Shown here one piece after another: positions 19,619 to 28,060 of a stretch of 64,000 bases of DNA. The stretch is from Pelagihabitans sp963710535 (GTDB lineage Bacteria; Bacteroidota; Bacteroidia; Flavobacteriales; Flavobacteriaceae), in NCBI GenBank assembly GCA_963710535.1, contig CAVQAW010000001.1:1-64000 (forward strand). The letters run 5' to 3'. Below the pieces are notes generated by a model. It ran no database searches. It was not told the DNA's origin and saw only the letters and a list, made by a program, of their open reading frames with translations. Both the position numbers and the translations under genes were made by a program. The first letter of the stretch is position 1; each line of letters begins with the position of its first letter.

Positions 19619-19737
19619 CAATGCTCGGGCCGATGATCTTGTTCATCGACGGTGATGTCGCGTTTCAACACAAGGACGGCATTTAAAATGATCAAAACGA
19701 TGATGCCCAAATAGGGGAATAGGGTTAAAAAATCCAT
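19618..19737 (-). CDS. 39-residue single-helix membrane peptide coupled to symporter
   Basis: A short frame too small for routine gene calling. It reads MDFLTLFPYLGIIVLIILNA, continues VLVLKRD, and ends in an acidic/polar tail. This is one hydrophobic helix (about residues 5-24) followed by Lys-Arg, the topology of a small inner-membrane subunit with a cytoplasmic tail. Its TGA overlaps the symporter ATG in TGATG. Small membrane partners of SSS-type symporters are known in other bacteria, so a stabilising or regulatory role is plausible. No family was recognised. Confidence 0.6.
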   Translation of the reverse strand: MDFLTLFPYLGIIVLIILNAVLVLKRDITVDEQDHRPEH

Positions 19738-19799
19738 TGGCCTGTTTTCACTTGATATTTTGGTTTTCCGTTGGCACCGATCTTTTTCGCCATCGGGCG

Positions 19800-21278
19800 T
19801 TAAAATTGGTTTTTGACTTCGTTTTTGGTCACTTTGCCCAACACGTTTCGGGGCAAGCTTGTTTTAAAGATATATTTTCTTGGGATTTTATAAGCGGGCA
19901 AATGCGCTTTTAACCATTCCGATAGAACGACTCCCTCAATTTCTGATTCCTGGGTTACAATGCAGGCCGCAACGATTTCTCCCCATTCCTCATCGGGAAG
20001 CCCCACCACGGCACAATCATCGACCGCGATATGTCTGCGCAGCACATCCTCGATTTCGAGGGCGGAAATCTTGTACCCGCCCGATTTGATGATATCTACG
20101 CTATCCCTCCCCAAAATTTTGTACAATCCGTTGTTGTGCATGGCGATATCTCCGGTCTTGAACCAACCGTCATGGGTAAAGGCATTTTTTGTAGCTTCTG
20201 CCTTGCCCCAATATTCCTTAAATACGCTTGGCCCTTTAATCTGAATTTCCCCCGCTTCATTTTGCCCCACGGGATGCTGTTCGCCATTCACCAACCGCAC
20301 TTGTACACTTGGCAAAGGGAGGCCCACATGTCCTGGTCTGCGCTCTCCAAGATAGGAGTTGGAAAGGCCCATTCCTATTTCCGTCATCCCATATCGCTCC
20401 AACAAGGTTTGTCCCGTGATTTCACGCCATTTTTCCAAAACAGGCACGGGCAATGCGGCTGAACCCGAGACCATCAATCTTAATTTGGAGGCCGATTCGG
20501 CCATTTTTTTCTGCCGCTCTTCCGGCGCGTGTTCCCAAAACGAGATCAGTTTATAATAAATGGTGGGTACTGCCATAAAAAGGGACAAGCGCCCCGATTC
20601 GATAATTTTCCAAACTGCCTGCGCATCAAATTTTGGTAAAAATTCGCAACAGGCGCCGCACCATAGCGCACATGACATGACGTTAATGATGCCGTGAACA
20701 TGGTGCAAGGGCAATATGTTTAAAATATAGTCGTCTTTTTGCCATTCCCATGCAGTCACCAGGGCAGTGATCTGCGCCTCAATATTGGCATGAGTGGTGA
20801 CCACACCTTTGGGTTTGTTGGTGGTACCGCTGGTATACAAGATCATGGCCCTTCTCCCTGTATCGATTTTTGGCAATAGCGCGGCATTCTCCCTTAAAAT
20901 CATACCCAATGGCACGATGGGGGTGCCGATAGTGGTTTCAAGGGGCGCAAGGAATTCGGCAAAATCCGGATGAGCGATGACAATGGTCGCCTGGGCATTA
21001 TCGATCACATATTCGATCGAAGGTAAAGGATGGAGCTCACAGAGGGGTACCGCAACGCCTCCAGCAGCCCAAATGCCCCATTGCACGGCGGTATATTCAA
21101 AGGAAGGGGGTACCAAGAATGCCACCCTCGCCTCCTTAAGATCTTTCTTTCCTTTCAGCAGGTTGGCCGCAACGCAATTTGAAGCCTCTCTCAGGGCTTT
21201 ATAGGAATAGGCCCTGCCCTTGGAAACCAATGCCATCCGATGCTCAAACTTTTTCGCTCTTTCCAGTACGTTTATCAT
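19800..21278 (-). CDS. Acyl-CoA synthetase, malonyl-CoA synthetase (MatB/ACSF3)-like
   Basis: A 492-residue ANL-superfamily ligase that adenylates a carboxylate and transfers it to CoA. Visible motifs: P-loop YTSGTTNKPKG (148-158), LPLHHVHG (190-197), RYGMTEIGMGLSNSYLGERR (295-314), the hinge LGRDSVDIIKSGGYKISALE, and the C-terminal catalytic Lys482 in NVLGKVTKNEVK. The segment YGMTE...SN..LGERRPGHVG resembles malonyl-CoA synthetases (MatB/ACSF3), so malonate or a related short dicarboxylate is the likely substrate; other short acids cannot be excluded. It is on the same strand as the symporter, possibly one operon. Confidence 0.85.
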   Translation of the reverse strand: MINVLERAKKFEHRMALVSKGRAYSYKALREASNCVAANLLKGKKDLKEARVAFLVPPSFEYTAVQWGIWAAGGVAVPLCELHPLPSIEYVIDNAQATIVIAHPDFAEFLAPLETTIGTPIVPLGMILRENAALLPKIDTGRRAMILYTSGTTNKPKGVVTTHANIEAQITALVTAWEWQKDDYILNILPLHHVHGIINVMSCALWCGACCEFLPKFDAQAVWKIIESGRLSLFMAVPTIYYKLISFWEHAPEERQKKMAESASKLRLMVSGSAALPVPVLEKWREITGQTLLERYGMTEIGMGLSNSYLGERRPGHVGLPLPSVQVRLVNGEQHPVGQNEAGEIQIKGPSVFKEYWGKAEATKNAFTHDGWFKTGDIAMHNNGLYKILGRDSVDIIKSGGYKISALEIEDVLRRHIAVDDCAVVGLPDEEWGEIVAACIVTQESEIEGVVLSEWLKAHLPAYKIPRKYIFKTSLPRNVLGKVTKNEVKNQF

Positions 21279-21295
21279 GGTTTACAATTGGGCCG

Positions 21296-22357
21296 TTAAA
21301 GCATGACGGTCTTCCCCGTCCGATACGATTCGTCCGCGGCCAAAACAATCCTTAAACTGTTTACGGCGTCGCGTAAATGTTCATCCAAATCGGTGTTGTT
21401 GGAGATGGCTTTCAGAAAATACTGCTGCTCCATTAAGCAGAGCCCGTCGTGATCGGGCTCGTCCGAGGTGTCTACGATTTGATCGGGTTTGGTGAATTTC
21501 CCGGTTTTATCCATGTTGCTATAGTGCAGTTTTAGTCCGCCGGTCTTGGTATGGCCTTCTACATCATCCGAATCGGCCCTGGCCTCGTCAACGATGGAAA
21601 CGCAACCTTTTGGACCGATAACATCCTTGATAAAAAATGCGGTCTCGCTCATCATCGGACCCCAGCCGGCTTCGTACCAGCCTACCGACCCATCTTTGAA
21701 ACGTACCTGCAGCTGGCCATAATTATACATCTTCGAATCGATTTCGTCTGTAAGACGCGCCCCAATGGCACTAACGCTAATCGGGCTAGATCTGGTCATC
21801 AGGCACATGATGTCTACATAATGCACCCCGCAGTCTACGATCGGCGACATCGAATGCATCAACTGTTTGTGGGTATACCATTGTTCCCCTGAACTTTGTT
21901 GGTTGAGGTTCATGCGCATCACCAAAGGTTTGCCAAGGGTCTGTGCGATTTCAACAAATTTCGTCCAGGCAGGATGAACACGAAGGATGTACCCTACCAC
22001 CATTTTTCTTCGCTTCTCCTTGGCCAGATCTACCAGGTTTTGGGCCTCCCGCACCGTCAGGGCCAGTGGTTTTTCTACGAACACATGGGCATTTGCTTCC
22101 AAAGCGGCCCTTACAAAATCGGCATGCGTATCGGGATAGGTATTGATAGACACTGCCTCGGGACGGGCCGTTTTTAGGGCGGTATAAAAATCGCCAAAAG
22201 TGGGCAAGCCCCCCAGAGCCTTTGACAATTTTTCCCGGCTTTCGGCTTTTCTGCTCACCAGGCCAACGATTTCAAACCCTTGCAACCGATGGTAGGCCCG
22301 TGCATGGGAAGCACCCATATTGCCACAGCCCACGACAAGAACTTTTATTTTTTGCAT
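21296..22357 (-). CDS. Gfo/Idh/MocA family oxidoreductase
   Basis: A 353-residue NAD(P)-dependent sugar or cyclitol oxidoreductase. The N-terminal Rossmann fold opens with VLVVGCGNMGASHARAYHRL. The family motif VFVEKPLALTVREAQNLVDLA carries the conserved EKP. A C-terminal alpha/beta domain holds the predicted catalytic region SPIVDCGVHYVDIMCLM. It stops 17 bases before the acyl-CoA ligase start and lies 15 bases below the PQQ-type dehydrogenase, so all three appear co-transcribed. The exact substrate is unknown. Confidence 0.9.
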   Translation of the reverse strand: MQKIKVLVVGCGNMGASHARAYHRLQGFEIVGLVSRKAESREKLSKALGGLPTFGDFYTALKTARPEAVSINTYPDTHADFVRAALEANAHVFVEKPLALTVREAQNLVDLAKEKRRKMVVGYILRVHPAWTKFVEIAQTLGKPLVMRMNLNQQSSGEQWYTHKQLMHSMSPIVDCGVHYVDIMCLMTRSSPISVSAIGARLTDEIDSKMYNYGQLQVRFKDGSVGWYEAGWGPMMSETAFFIKDVIGPKGCVSIVDEARADSDDVEGHTKTGGLKLHYSNMDKTGKFTKPDQIVDTSDEPDHDGLCLMEQQYFLKAISNNTDLDEHLRDAVNSLRIVLAADESYRTGKTVML

Positions 22358-22372
22358 CTTTTCCTGAAATTT

Positions 22373-24499
22373 TTAATCCAGCGCAAACGCGATGATTTGA
22401 TTGCCTTTTTCGGTCCCCAGTTTTTCGCCCCCGCAGGCAATGGCAATATACTGTTTCCCGTTCACTTGGTACATGGCAGGCGTAGCAAAGGCGGCCGCAG
22501 GCAGCTTATGTTCCCAGAGCAATTTTCCGGTTATCTTGTCAAATACCCGAAAATAACCATCCCTGGTAGCCCCTATGAAAAGCAGTCCGTTTTTTGTCAC
22601 TATAGGCCCCCCATAATTTTCTGTTCCCGTTCCTTTAATTCCTTGGGCCACCAATTCGGGGGTTTCGCCAAATGTGACAGACCATTTATAATCGCCCGTA
22701 TTCATGTCTATGGCATGCAGCGTCCCCCAGGGAGGGGAAATGGCCGGAAGCCCCCTGTTGTCCAAAAATTTGTTATATCCTTTGTGTTTATAGGGCATTT
22801 GTGGCACTTTGGAAATGGTATCGTCCATAGCCATATCGTGCTTGATTTCTTCATCGAATAAAAATCTTAAAAGCGCTTCCTTTTCATCTTTTCCAATTTG
22901 AGGAAATCCCGTCATCATTCCTTTGCCCTGCGCGACGATCAGAGCCACCTCGTTTTTTGTTTTGGTTGCCCCGATGTTGACCAAAGCGGGAAAACCGCTT
23001 GCGGCCAGTCCTTGCCTGTCGGCTTGATGGCAGGAGGCACAATATTTTGAATAGGCCAATGCCCCAGGGGGGGTATTGGCATCGATGCTGTCATTCTTTT
23101 CCATTTGCAGGAACCAGGCCATTTCGTTCGAATTCACATAGAGGATTCCCTCCTCTGGATCGGCTGCCGTACCGCCCCATTCCGCGGCACCGTCATAACC
23201 GGGCAATAAAAGCACCGGATGTAGTCCTGGAGGAGCATAGATGCGCTTATCGGCTTGGAGCAACTGGGCCAGCAGTTCATTCCGGTTTTCCGCATAGGGG
23301 CTGATATCGGCCTCAGTGAGTTGGTCGGATTGCCTTGCAAAAGGTTTGGGTTTTGTGGGTTTGGGCTGGGTGACCGAGGCTTGCTCACCTTCCAGGTCCG
23401 ATTTTGGGACGGGCACTTCTTCAATTTCAAACAATGGTACCCCTGTTTTTCGGTCAAATAGAAATACAAATCCTTGTTTGGTGACCTGTGCAACGGCGGC
23501 CACTTTTTTCCCCTGGTGCACGACGGTAATCAGATTGGGCGGTGCAGGGGGGTCACGATCCCAAATATCGTGATGGGTGAATTGAAAGTGCCAAAGCCGT
23601 TTTCCGGTTTTGGCATCCAAGGCCAACAAACAGTTGCTGTACAGATCGTTCCCTTTTCGAAATCCGCCATAGAAATCGGGGGCGGCCGATCCGGTGGGCA
23701 CATAAAGGACACCTGATTCCTCATCTAGGGCCATCCCGGCCCAATTGTTGGCTGCCCCCGTTATTCCGTCGGCATAGGCTTCCCTGTTTTCCCAGGTCTC
23801 GTTTCCTTCTTCCCCCGGACGGGGTATTGTATGGAAGACCCAAGCCACCGCTCCGGTGATCACATTGAAGGCCATGATGTCGCCAGGGGCCGCGCCTGGC
23901 CCTTCAGACACGCGAATCGGCATTACGATGAGGTCTTCAAAAATGGTGCCGGGGGTATTTGAAATGACGAAATTATCTTTGGCGAATTCCGGCAGGCCGG
24001 AGCGCAAATCAATTTTGCCATTGTTGCCAAAACCCGCAATGGGCTTGCCGGTCAAAGCATTTAACGCATAAAGGTCTGGCCCCACGGTATACAATATCCG
24101 CTTGTCGTTCCCTTTTTCCCAATAGGCCACGCCCCTGCTGGTAGAGTGCCAAATTTGCAAAGAATCCCCAAAACGCCAAATTTCCTTACCCGTTCCGGCA
24201 TGCACCGCAAATGCACGCATGGCAGCGGAAACACCATATAAAATGGTATCCACAACAATCGGGTTCATCTGCATCTGGCCGTAGTCGGGGGAGGCATAGG
24301 TCCATGCGACTTTTAAATTTTTTACGTTTTCCGCGGTAAACTGCGATAAGGTGGAGTAGTGGTTTCTGTCGGCCCCGCCCAAATAGGAAGTCCACGTGGT
24401 ATAATCATGAACCGATCCAGACTCCGGCTCGGATGGCGCACAGCCCACCAAAAACAAGATGCAGATAGCGGCCAACGGAGGTACGGTTTTTAAAAACAT
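22373..24499 (-). CDS. PQQ-dependent dehydrogenase-like lipoprotein with cytochrome c domain
   Basis: A 708-residue periplasmic lipoprotein. ATG 24499 is chosen because it gives a lipoprotein signal (LFLVGCAPS, Cys20); the in-frame upstream extension does not. The quinoprotein glucose/alcohol dehydrogenase beta-propeller opens with WTSYLGGADRNHYSTLSQ and has repeats such as DAKTGKRLWHF. A c-type haem site, YCASCHQ, sits within the chain (Cys487, Cys490, His491). The last part (GGPIVTKNGLLFIGATRDGYFRVFD) closes the propeller. Such enzymes oxidise sugars or alcohols and pass electrons to the respiratory chain. PQQ dependence is inferred; no PQQ synthesis genes are in the window. Confidence 0.87.
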   Translation of the reverse strand: MFLKTVPPLAAICILFLVGCAPSEPESGSVHDYTTWTSYLGGADRNHYSTLSQFTAENVKNLKVAWTYASPDYGQMQMNPIVVDTILYGVSAAMRAFAVHAGTGKEIWRFGDSLQIWHSTSRGVAYWEKGNDKRILYTVGPDLYALNALTGKPIAGFGNNGKIDLRSGLPEFAKDNFVISNTPGTIFEDLIVMPIRVSEGPGAAPGDIMAFNVITGAVAWVFHTIPRPGEEGNETWENREAYADGITGAANNWAGMALDEESGVLYVPTGSAAPDFYGGFRKGNDLYSNCLLALDAKTGKRLWHFQFTHHDIWDRDPPAPPNLITVVHQGKKVAAVAQVTKQGFVFLFDRKTGVPLFEIEEVPVPKSDLEGEQASVTQPKPTKPKPFARQSDQLTEADISPYAENRNELLAQLLQADKRIYAPPGLHPVLLLPGYDGAAEWGGTAADPEEGILYVNSNEMAWFLQMEKNDSIDANTPPGALAYSKYCASCHQADRQGLAASGFPALVNIGATKTKNEVALIVAQGKGMMTGFPQIGKDEKEALLRFLFDEEIKHDMAMDDTISKVPQMPYKHKGYNKFLDNRGLPAISPPWGTLHAIDMNTGDYKWSVTFGETPELVAQGIKGTGTENYGGPIVTKNGLLFIGATRDGYFRVFDKITGKLLWEHKLPAAAFATPAMYQVNGKQYIAIACGGEKLGTEKGNQIIAFALD

Positions 24500-24806
24500 T
24501 TGGTCGGATAGAAAGTTTCTTAAATGTAAGGAAAAACAAATAACCCAATGGCAGCTCAATTGGGATTCCATTTATGGGTTTATCGAAGCATTGAAATCGC
24601 TTGGGGCAAATCCCATATTTCGTGGAAAATCGTTGCGCCCGAAGACTTAAGGAGGAGCAAATTTTTATGGGTGGGCTGTCGGGCGTCATTTCAAAATATT
24701 TAACTACATTGTGTGGGCAAACCCGAAATTTAAAGCCAAATCAGGGGCAATTTGCCAACAAGCCAATCGAATAACAATGTTATAACCAACATAAATCCAA
24801 CCCTTC
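24500..24806. other. Divergent intergenic region, no gene seen
   Basis: 307 bases between the PQQ-type dehydrogenase and the membrane acyltransferase-like gene. Apart from the dehydrogenase promoter candidate I see nothing certain. A 35-codon frame at 24667-24774 has a GGAG-like site upstream but no protein-like features. Confidence 0.6.
24521..24548 (-). promoter_or_regulatory. Putative promoter of the PQQ-type dehydrogenase
   Basis: On the minus strand TTG (24548-24546), 17 bases, then TACATTTA (24528-24521). This is one base off the TTG-N17-23-TAnnTTTG Bacteroidota pattern, with a leader of roughly 15 bases to ATG 24499. Confidence 0.4.
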
Positions 24807-25913
24807 ATGTCTCAGTTTGCCTCTACCGTATCGAAACGGCTATTTTCCCTCGATGTTTTCCGTGGATTGACGATGTTCCTGCTCATTGCCGAAGCGGCAG
24901 GTTTCCACCACAATTTTGTTGAACTTACCGAAGGCACCGCTTTTTCGGGATTGGCCATGCAATTGGAACACCATCCTTGGAACGGACTTCGGTTTTGGGA
25001 TCTCATACAGCCCTTCTTTATGTTCATCGTAGGGGTGGCCATGCCATTTTCCATGCGCAAGCGATTGGAATCGGGCTCCCGGGCCGCGGTCACCAAGCAC
25101 ATTCTTAGACGATGTTTCCTGCTCTTCAGTTTCGGGGTGCTGCTGCACTGTGTCTATTCCGAAGCCCTGGTTTGGGAACTGTGGAATGTATTGGTACAAT
25201 TGGCGTTTACCATCTTGATCGCCTACGCCATCATGAACAGCTCCCATAAAATACAGATCGGGGTATCGATCGGGCTATTGGTATTGACCGAAATCCTGTA
25301 CCGTGCTTATAACCCCGGCAGTCCGTATGCCGAAGGCCACGAAAGTTTCGGTTCTTTTGTTGACATGCTTGTCATGGGCAAGATCAACAATGGGTATTGG
25401 GTATTCGTCAATTTCATCCCTACTGCGGCCCATACGATTTGGGGCGTTGTTTGTGGACAAATATTGCTCTCGCACCGTTCGGCACAGGAAAAATTGAAAC
25501 CATTTATTATCTGGGGCGTTGTTATATTGGTACTTGGCTTTGCGATGGACCTGCTGAACATTACCCCGATCATCAAGCGCATCGCAACCTCTTCCTTTAC
25601 CTTGGCTTCCGGGGGCATCACCATTCTTACCTTGTCGTTGTTCTATTGGTGGATCGATGTGAAGGACAACCACAAAAAATGGCTGAAAATATTTTCCGTA
25701 GTGGGCACCAATTCTATTTTCATCTATCTCTTTGCTGAAACCGTCGGAATCCAATGGTTTACCGGGTTTGGTCATATTTGGACCGAAGGCCTGTTGGGCC
25801 CGTTGGGGATTTCCGAAAAGGTGATCATGGTGATCAATGCCCTTTTTGTGCTGTTCATGTTTTGGTACATTACCTATTTTCTGGACAAACACAAGGTGTA
25901 TTTTAAGGTTTAA
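24807..25913 (+). CDS. DUF5009/acyltransferase-family membrane protein
   Basis: A 368-residue integral membrane protein with about 10 hydrophobic helices. The N-terminal RLFSLDVFRGLTMFLLIAEAAG contains the 'SLDxFRGL' motif of DUF5009 and heparan-alpha-glucosaminide N-acetyltransferase-like proteins, and PFFMFIVGVAMPFSMRKR follows. Such proteins may acetylate sugars across the membrane; the activity is not established for bacterial members. It is followed 13 bases later by a DUF1080 gene in the same direction, supporting a role in glycan or glycoside metabolism. Confidence 0.85.
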   Translation: MSQFASTVSKRLFSLDVFRGLTMFLLIAEAAGFHHNFVELTEGTAFSGLAMQLEHHPWNGLRFWDLIQPFFMFIVGVAMPFSMRKRLESGSRAAVTKHILRRCFLLFSFGVLLHCVYSEALVWELWNVLVQLAFTILIAYAIMNSSHKIQIGVSIGLLVLTEILYRAYNPGSPYAEGHESFGSFVDMLVMGKINNGYWVFVNFIPTAAHTIWGVVCGQILLSHRSAQEKLKPFIIWGVVILVLGFAMDLLNITPIIKRIATSSFTLASGGITILTLSLFYWWIDVKDNHKKWLKIFSVVGTNSIFIYLFAETVGIQWFTGFGHIWTEGLLGPLGISEKVIMVINALFVLFMFWYITYFLDKHKVYFKV

Positions 25914-25926
25914 TCAGTTCCCACTT

Positions 25927-26808
25927 ATGAACAGGTTCAATATCCACGATATTAAACGGCTTCTTTGTTTTGCCATGGTTTGGGCAGGCGTCCAAACCGC
26001 TGCACAGGAAACCCCTATGCCCAATGAGGGATGGGAACCCTTGTTCAATGGATTGGACCTGAGTGGCTGGACCGTAAAAATACACCACTACGAGGTCGGG
26101 GATAATTATGGCGATACCTTTCGTGTGGCCGATGGAACAATCCAGGTGCGCTATGATCGATATGAGGGCAGTTTCAACGACCGTTTTGGGCATCTGTATT
26201 ATGACAAGCCCTATTCGTACTATCATTTGGTGCTCGAATATCGTTTTATCGGGGAATTATATCAGGGCGCACCGGAATACACCCTAAAGAACAGCGGGGT
26301 CATGTTCCATTCCCAGGACCCCAAGACCATGCCCAAAGAACAAGACTGGCCCATTTCGGTGGAAATGCAGTTTCTGGCCGGGATAGAGGAGGGGACGCCC
26401 CGCCCCACGGGAAATATGTGTTCTCCGGGCACCGATGTGGTTTATGAAGGCAAGATCAATCCACGACACTGCATCAATTCGAGTTCCGATACTTATTTTG
26501 GAGATCAATGGGTCAGGGCGGAGGCCATTGTTATGGGGGACTCATTGATCGCCCACATCATCAATGGCAAAAATGTTCTGGAATACACCCAGCCCCAAAT
26601 TGGGGGTGGCGTAGCCAATGGTTTTGACCCTGCCCAAAAAATAGATGGGAAATTATTGAAGGAAGGTTTCATTGCCTTGCAGAGCGAGGGCCAGCCGATT
26701 GATTTTCGAAACATAAGACTTCGAAACCTAAAAGGTTGCATGGATCCCCAAGCCAAGAATTATGAAGCCTACTTTATAAAATCGAACCCCGCCGATTGCA
26801 CCTATTGA
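25927..26808 (+). CDS. DUF1080 3-keto-disaccharide hydrolase-like protein
   Basis: A 293-residue secreted protein; ATG 25927 gives a signal peptide (RLLCFAMVWAGVQTAAQ). The DUF1080 (3-keto-glycoside hydrolase) lectin-like jelly roll follows: WEPLFNGLDLSGWTVK, LVLEYRFIG, NSGVMFHSQDP, and the closing EGFIALQSEGQPIDFRNIRLRNL. The C-terminal tail CMDPQAKNYEAYFIKSNPADCTY has two Cys and resembles a small calcium-binding-like extension found in Bacteroidota secreted proteins. DUF1080 members cleave 3-keto-glycosides by family knowledge. The substrate here is not known. Confidence 0.85.
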   Translation: MNRFNIHDIKRLLCFAMVWAGVQTAAQETPMPNEGWEPLFNGLDLSGWTVKIHHYEVGDNYGDTFRVADGTIQVRYDRYEGSFNDRFGHLYYDKPYSYYHLVLEYRFIGELYQGAPEYTLKNSGVMFHSQDPKTMPKEQDWPISVEMQFLAGIEEGTPRPTGNMCSPGTDVVYEGKINPRHCINSSSDTYFGDQWVRAEAIVMGDSLIAHIINGKNVLEYTQPQIGGGVANGFDPAQKIDGKLLKEGFIALQSEGQPIDFRNIRLRNLKGCMDPQAKNYEAYFIKSNPADCTY

Positions 26809-26865
26809 ATGGGCCCTTCGCTTTCCCAACGGGAATAAAGGCCTAAATGCCACATTCCCCTTCCC

Positions 26866-27249
26866 TTATTTTTCGTAGAGTTCCAGGGGCAGGCCATCGG
26901 GGTCTTCAAAAAAAGTAAAACGTTTTTGGGTTTCCACATCGATTCGGATCGCTTCGGTGATAACCCCTTTTCGGTTGAGATGGGCAATAGACTTCTCGAT
27001 GTCGTCGACCTCAAAAGCCAGATGGCGAAGTCCTGCCGCTTCCGGTCTCGAGGCCCGTTTTGGAGGGTTGGGGAAGGAAAAAAGCTCGATAACGTAACGG
27101 CCGTTCAGGGCAAGGTCCAATTTATAGGAATCCCTTTCCTTTCGAAAGGTTTCCGCGATGATTTGAAGCCCCAACACCTCCACATAAAAGTATTTGGATA
27201 CTTCATAATCGGTGCAGATCATGGCAATATGGTGTACGCTTTTGAGCAA
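26866..27249 (-). CDS. VOC family protein (SMU1112c/YaeR-like)
   Basis: A 127-residue vicinal-oxygen-chelate (glyoxalase fold) protein. Conserved blocks: SVHHIAMICTDYEVSKYFYVEVLG, GLRHLAFEVDDIEKSIAHL and FTFFEDPDGLPLELYEK, giving the metal ligands His and Glu. The N-terminus lacks an ATG; TTG at 27249 gives the usual start just before the KSVHH strand. The longer frame upstream overlaps the SDR gene and is not VOC-like. The substrate is unknown. Confidence 0.82.
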   Translation of the reverse strand: MLKSVHHIAMICTDYEVSKYFYVEVLGLQIIAETFRKERDSYKLDLALNGRYVIELFSFPNPPKRASRPEAAGLRHLAFEVDDIEKSIAHLNRKGVITEAIRIDVETQKRFTFFEDPDGLPLELYEK

Positions 27250-27277
27250 TATGTTGTTATGGATTAATAAGATTGCC

Positions 27278-28060
27278 TTATTGAATATCCTCGGGATATT
27301 TCCCTGCGACCGTCCATCCGCCATCAACGGGAATGGTTTGACCATTGATATGGGCCGCTTCTTCCGACAGCAGGAAAAGAACAACTTTCGCGATATCCTC
27401 CGGCTTGCCCACCACGCCCCTAGGTATTAATTTGCCCCAAATGCCCTCGTAATCGGGCTGTTCTTTTTTGGTGCGTTCGGTCAAGGTAGCGCCTGGCGCC
27501 ACCGCATTTACGGTGATCTGGTATTGGCCCAATTCATAGGCAAGGTTACGGGCAAGCATTTGTAGGGCTGCCTTTGTCATCGAATATGCGGTGAGTCGGT
27601 GATAGGCCTGAATGCCCACCTGTGAAGACATCATGACCATTCGTCCGCCCCCGCCCCGTGCGATCATTTCCTTGGCCGCTCGCTGTGCCAGGAAAAAGGC
27701 CCCTTGGAGGTTCACCTTCATCACTTTTTCAAAGGATTGAGGTGTAAATTCCAAAAAATTTCCAAACAGGGTAATGCCTGCATTGGGGACCACAAAATCG
27801 ATCTTGCCAAAATGTGCTAGGGTAAAATCGACCATTTTGTTGATGGTATCGACATCTCCGGCATCGCCCCAAAAAGAAAGGCAGCTGCCCGGATATTTTC
27901 TGTCCAATTGCGACGCCGCCAGGTTCGCCCGTTCCTCGTCGAGGTCATTCAGGATCACATTGGCGCCCGATTTAAGCAACAGTTGCGCGATTGTAAAACC
28001 GATGCCCTCACCGGCACCGGTGATGATGGCCACTTTATTCTTTAATCCTGAGTACAGCAT
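27278..28060 (-). CDS. SDR family oxidoreductase
   Basis: A 260-residue classical short-chain dehydrogenase. TGAGEGIG (14-21) binds NAD(P), VVPNAG is the NxAG-type motif, and Tyr-Ser-Met-Thr-Lys is the catalytic YxxxK, with a Ser upstream (MMSSQVG). The C-terminal INGQTIPVDGGW is typical. ATG 28060 overlaps the SMP-30 stop as TGATG, so translation of the two is probably coupled and they act in one pathway, for example sugar dehydrogenase and lactonase. Confidence 0.92.
   Translation of the reverse strand: MLYSGLKNKVAIITGAGEGIGFTIAQLLLKSGANVILNDLDEERANLAASQLDRKYPGSCLSFWGDAGDVDTINKMVDFTLAHFGKIDFVVPNAGITLFGNFLEFTPQSFEKVMKVNLQGAFFLAQRAAKEMIARGGGGRMVMMSSQVGIQAYHRLTAYSMTKAALQMLARNLAYELGQYQITVNAVAPGATLTERTKKEQPDYEGIWGKLIPRGVVGKPEDIAKVVLFLLSEEAAHINGQTIPVDGGWTVAGKYPEDIQ

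Noticed and set aside
24667..24774. 35-codon frame in the dehydrogenase/acyltransferase gap
   Set aside because: Ordinary composition, no conserved-looking motif; insufficient to call a gene.
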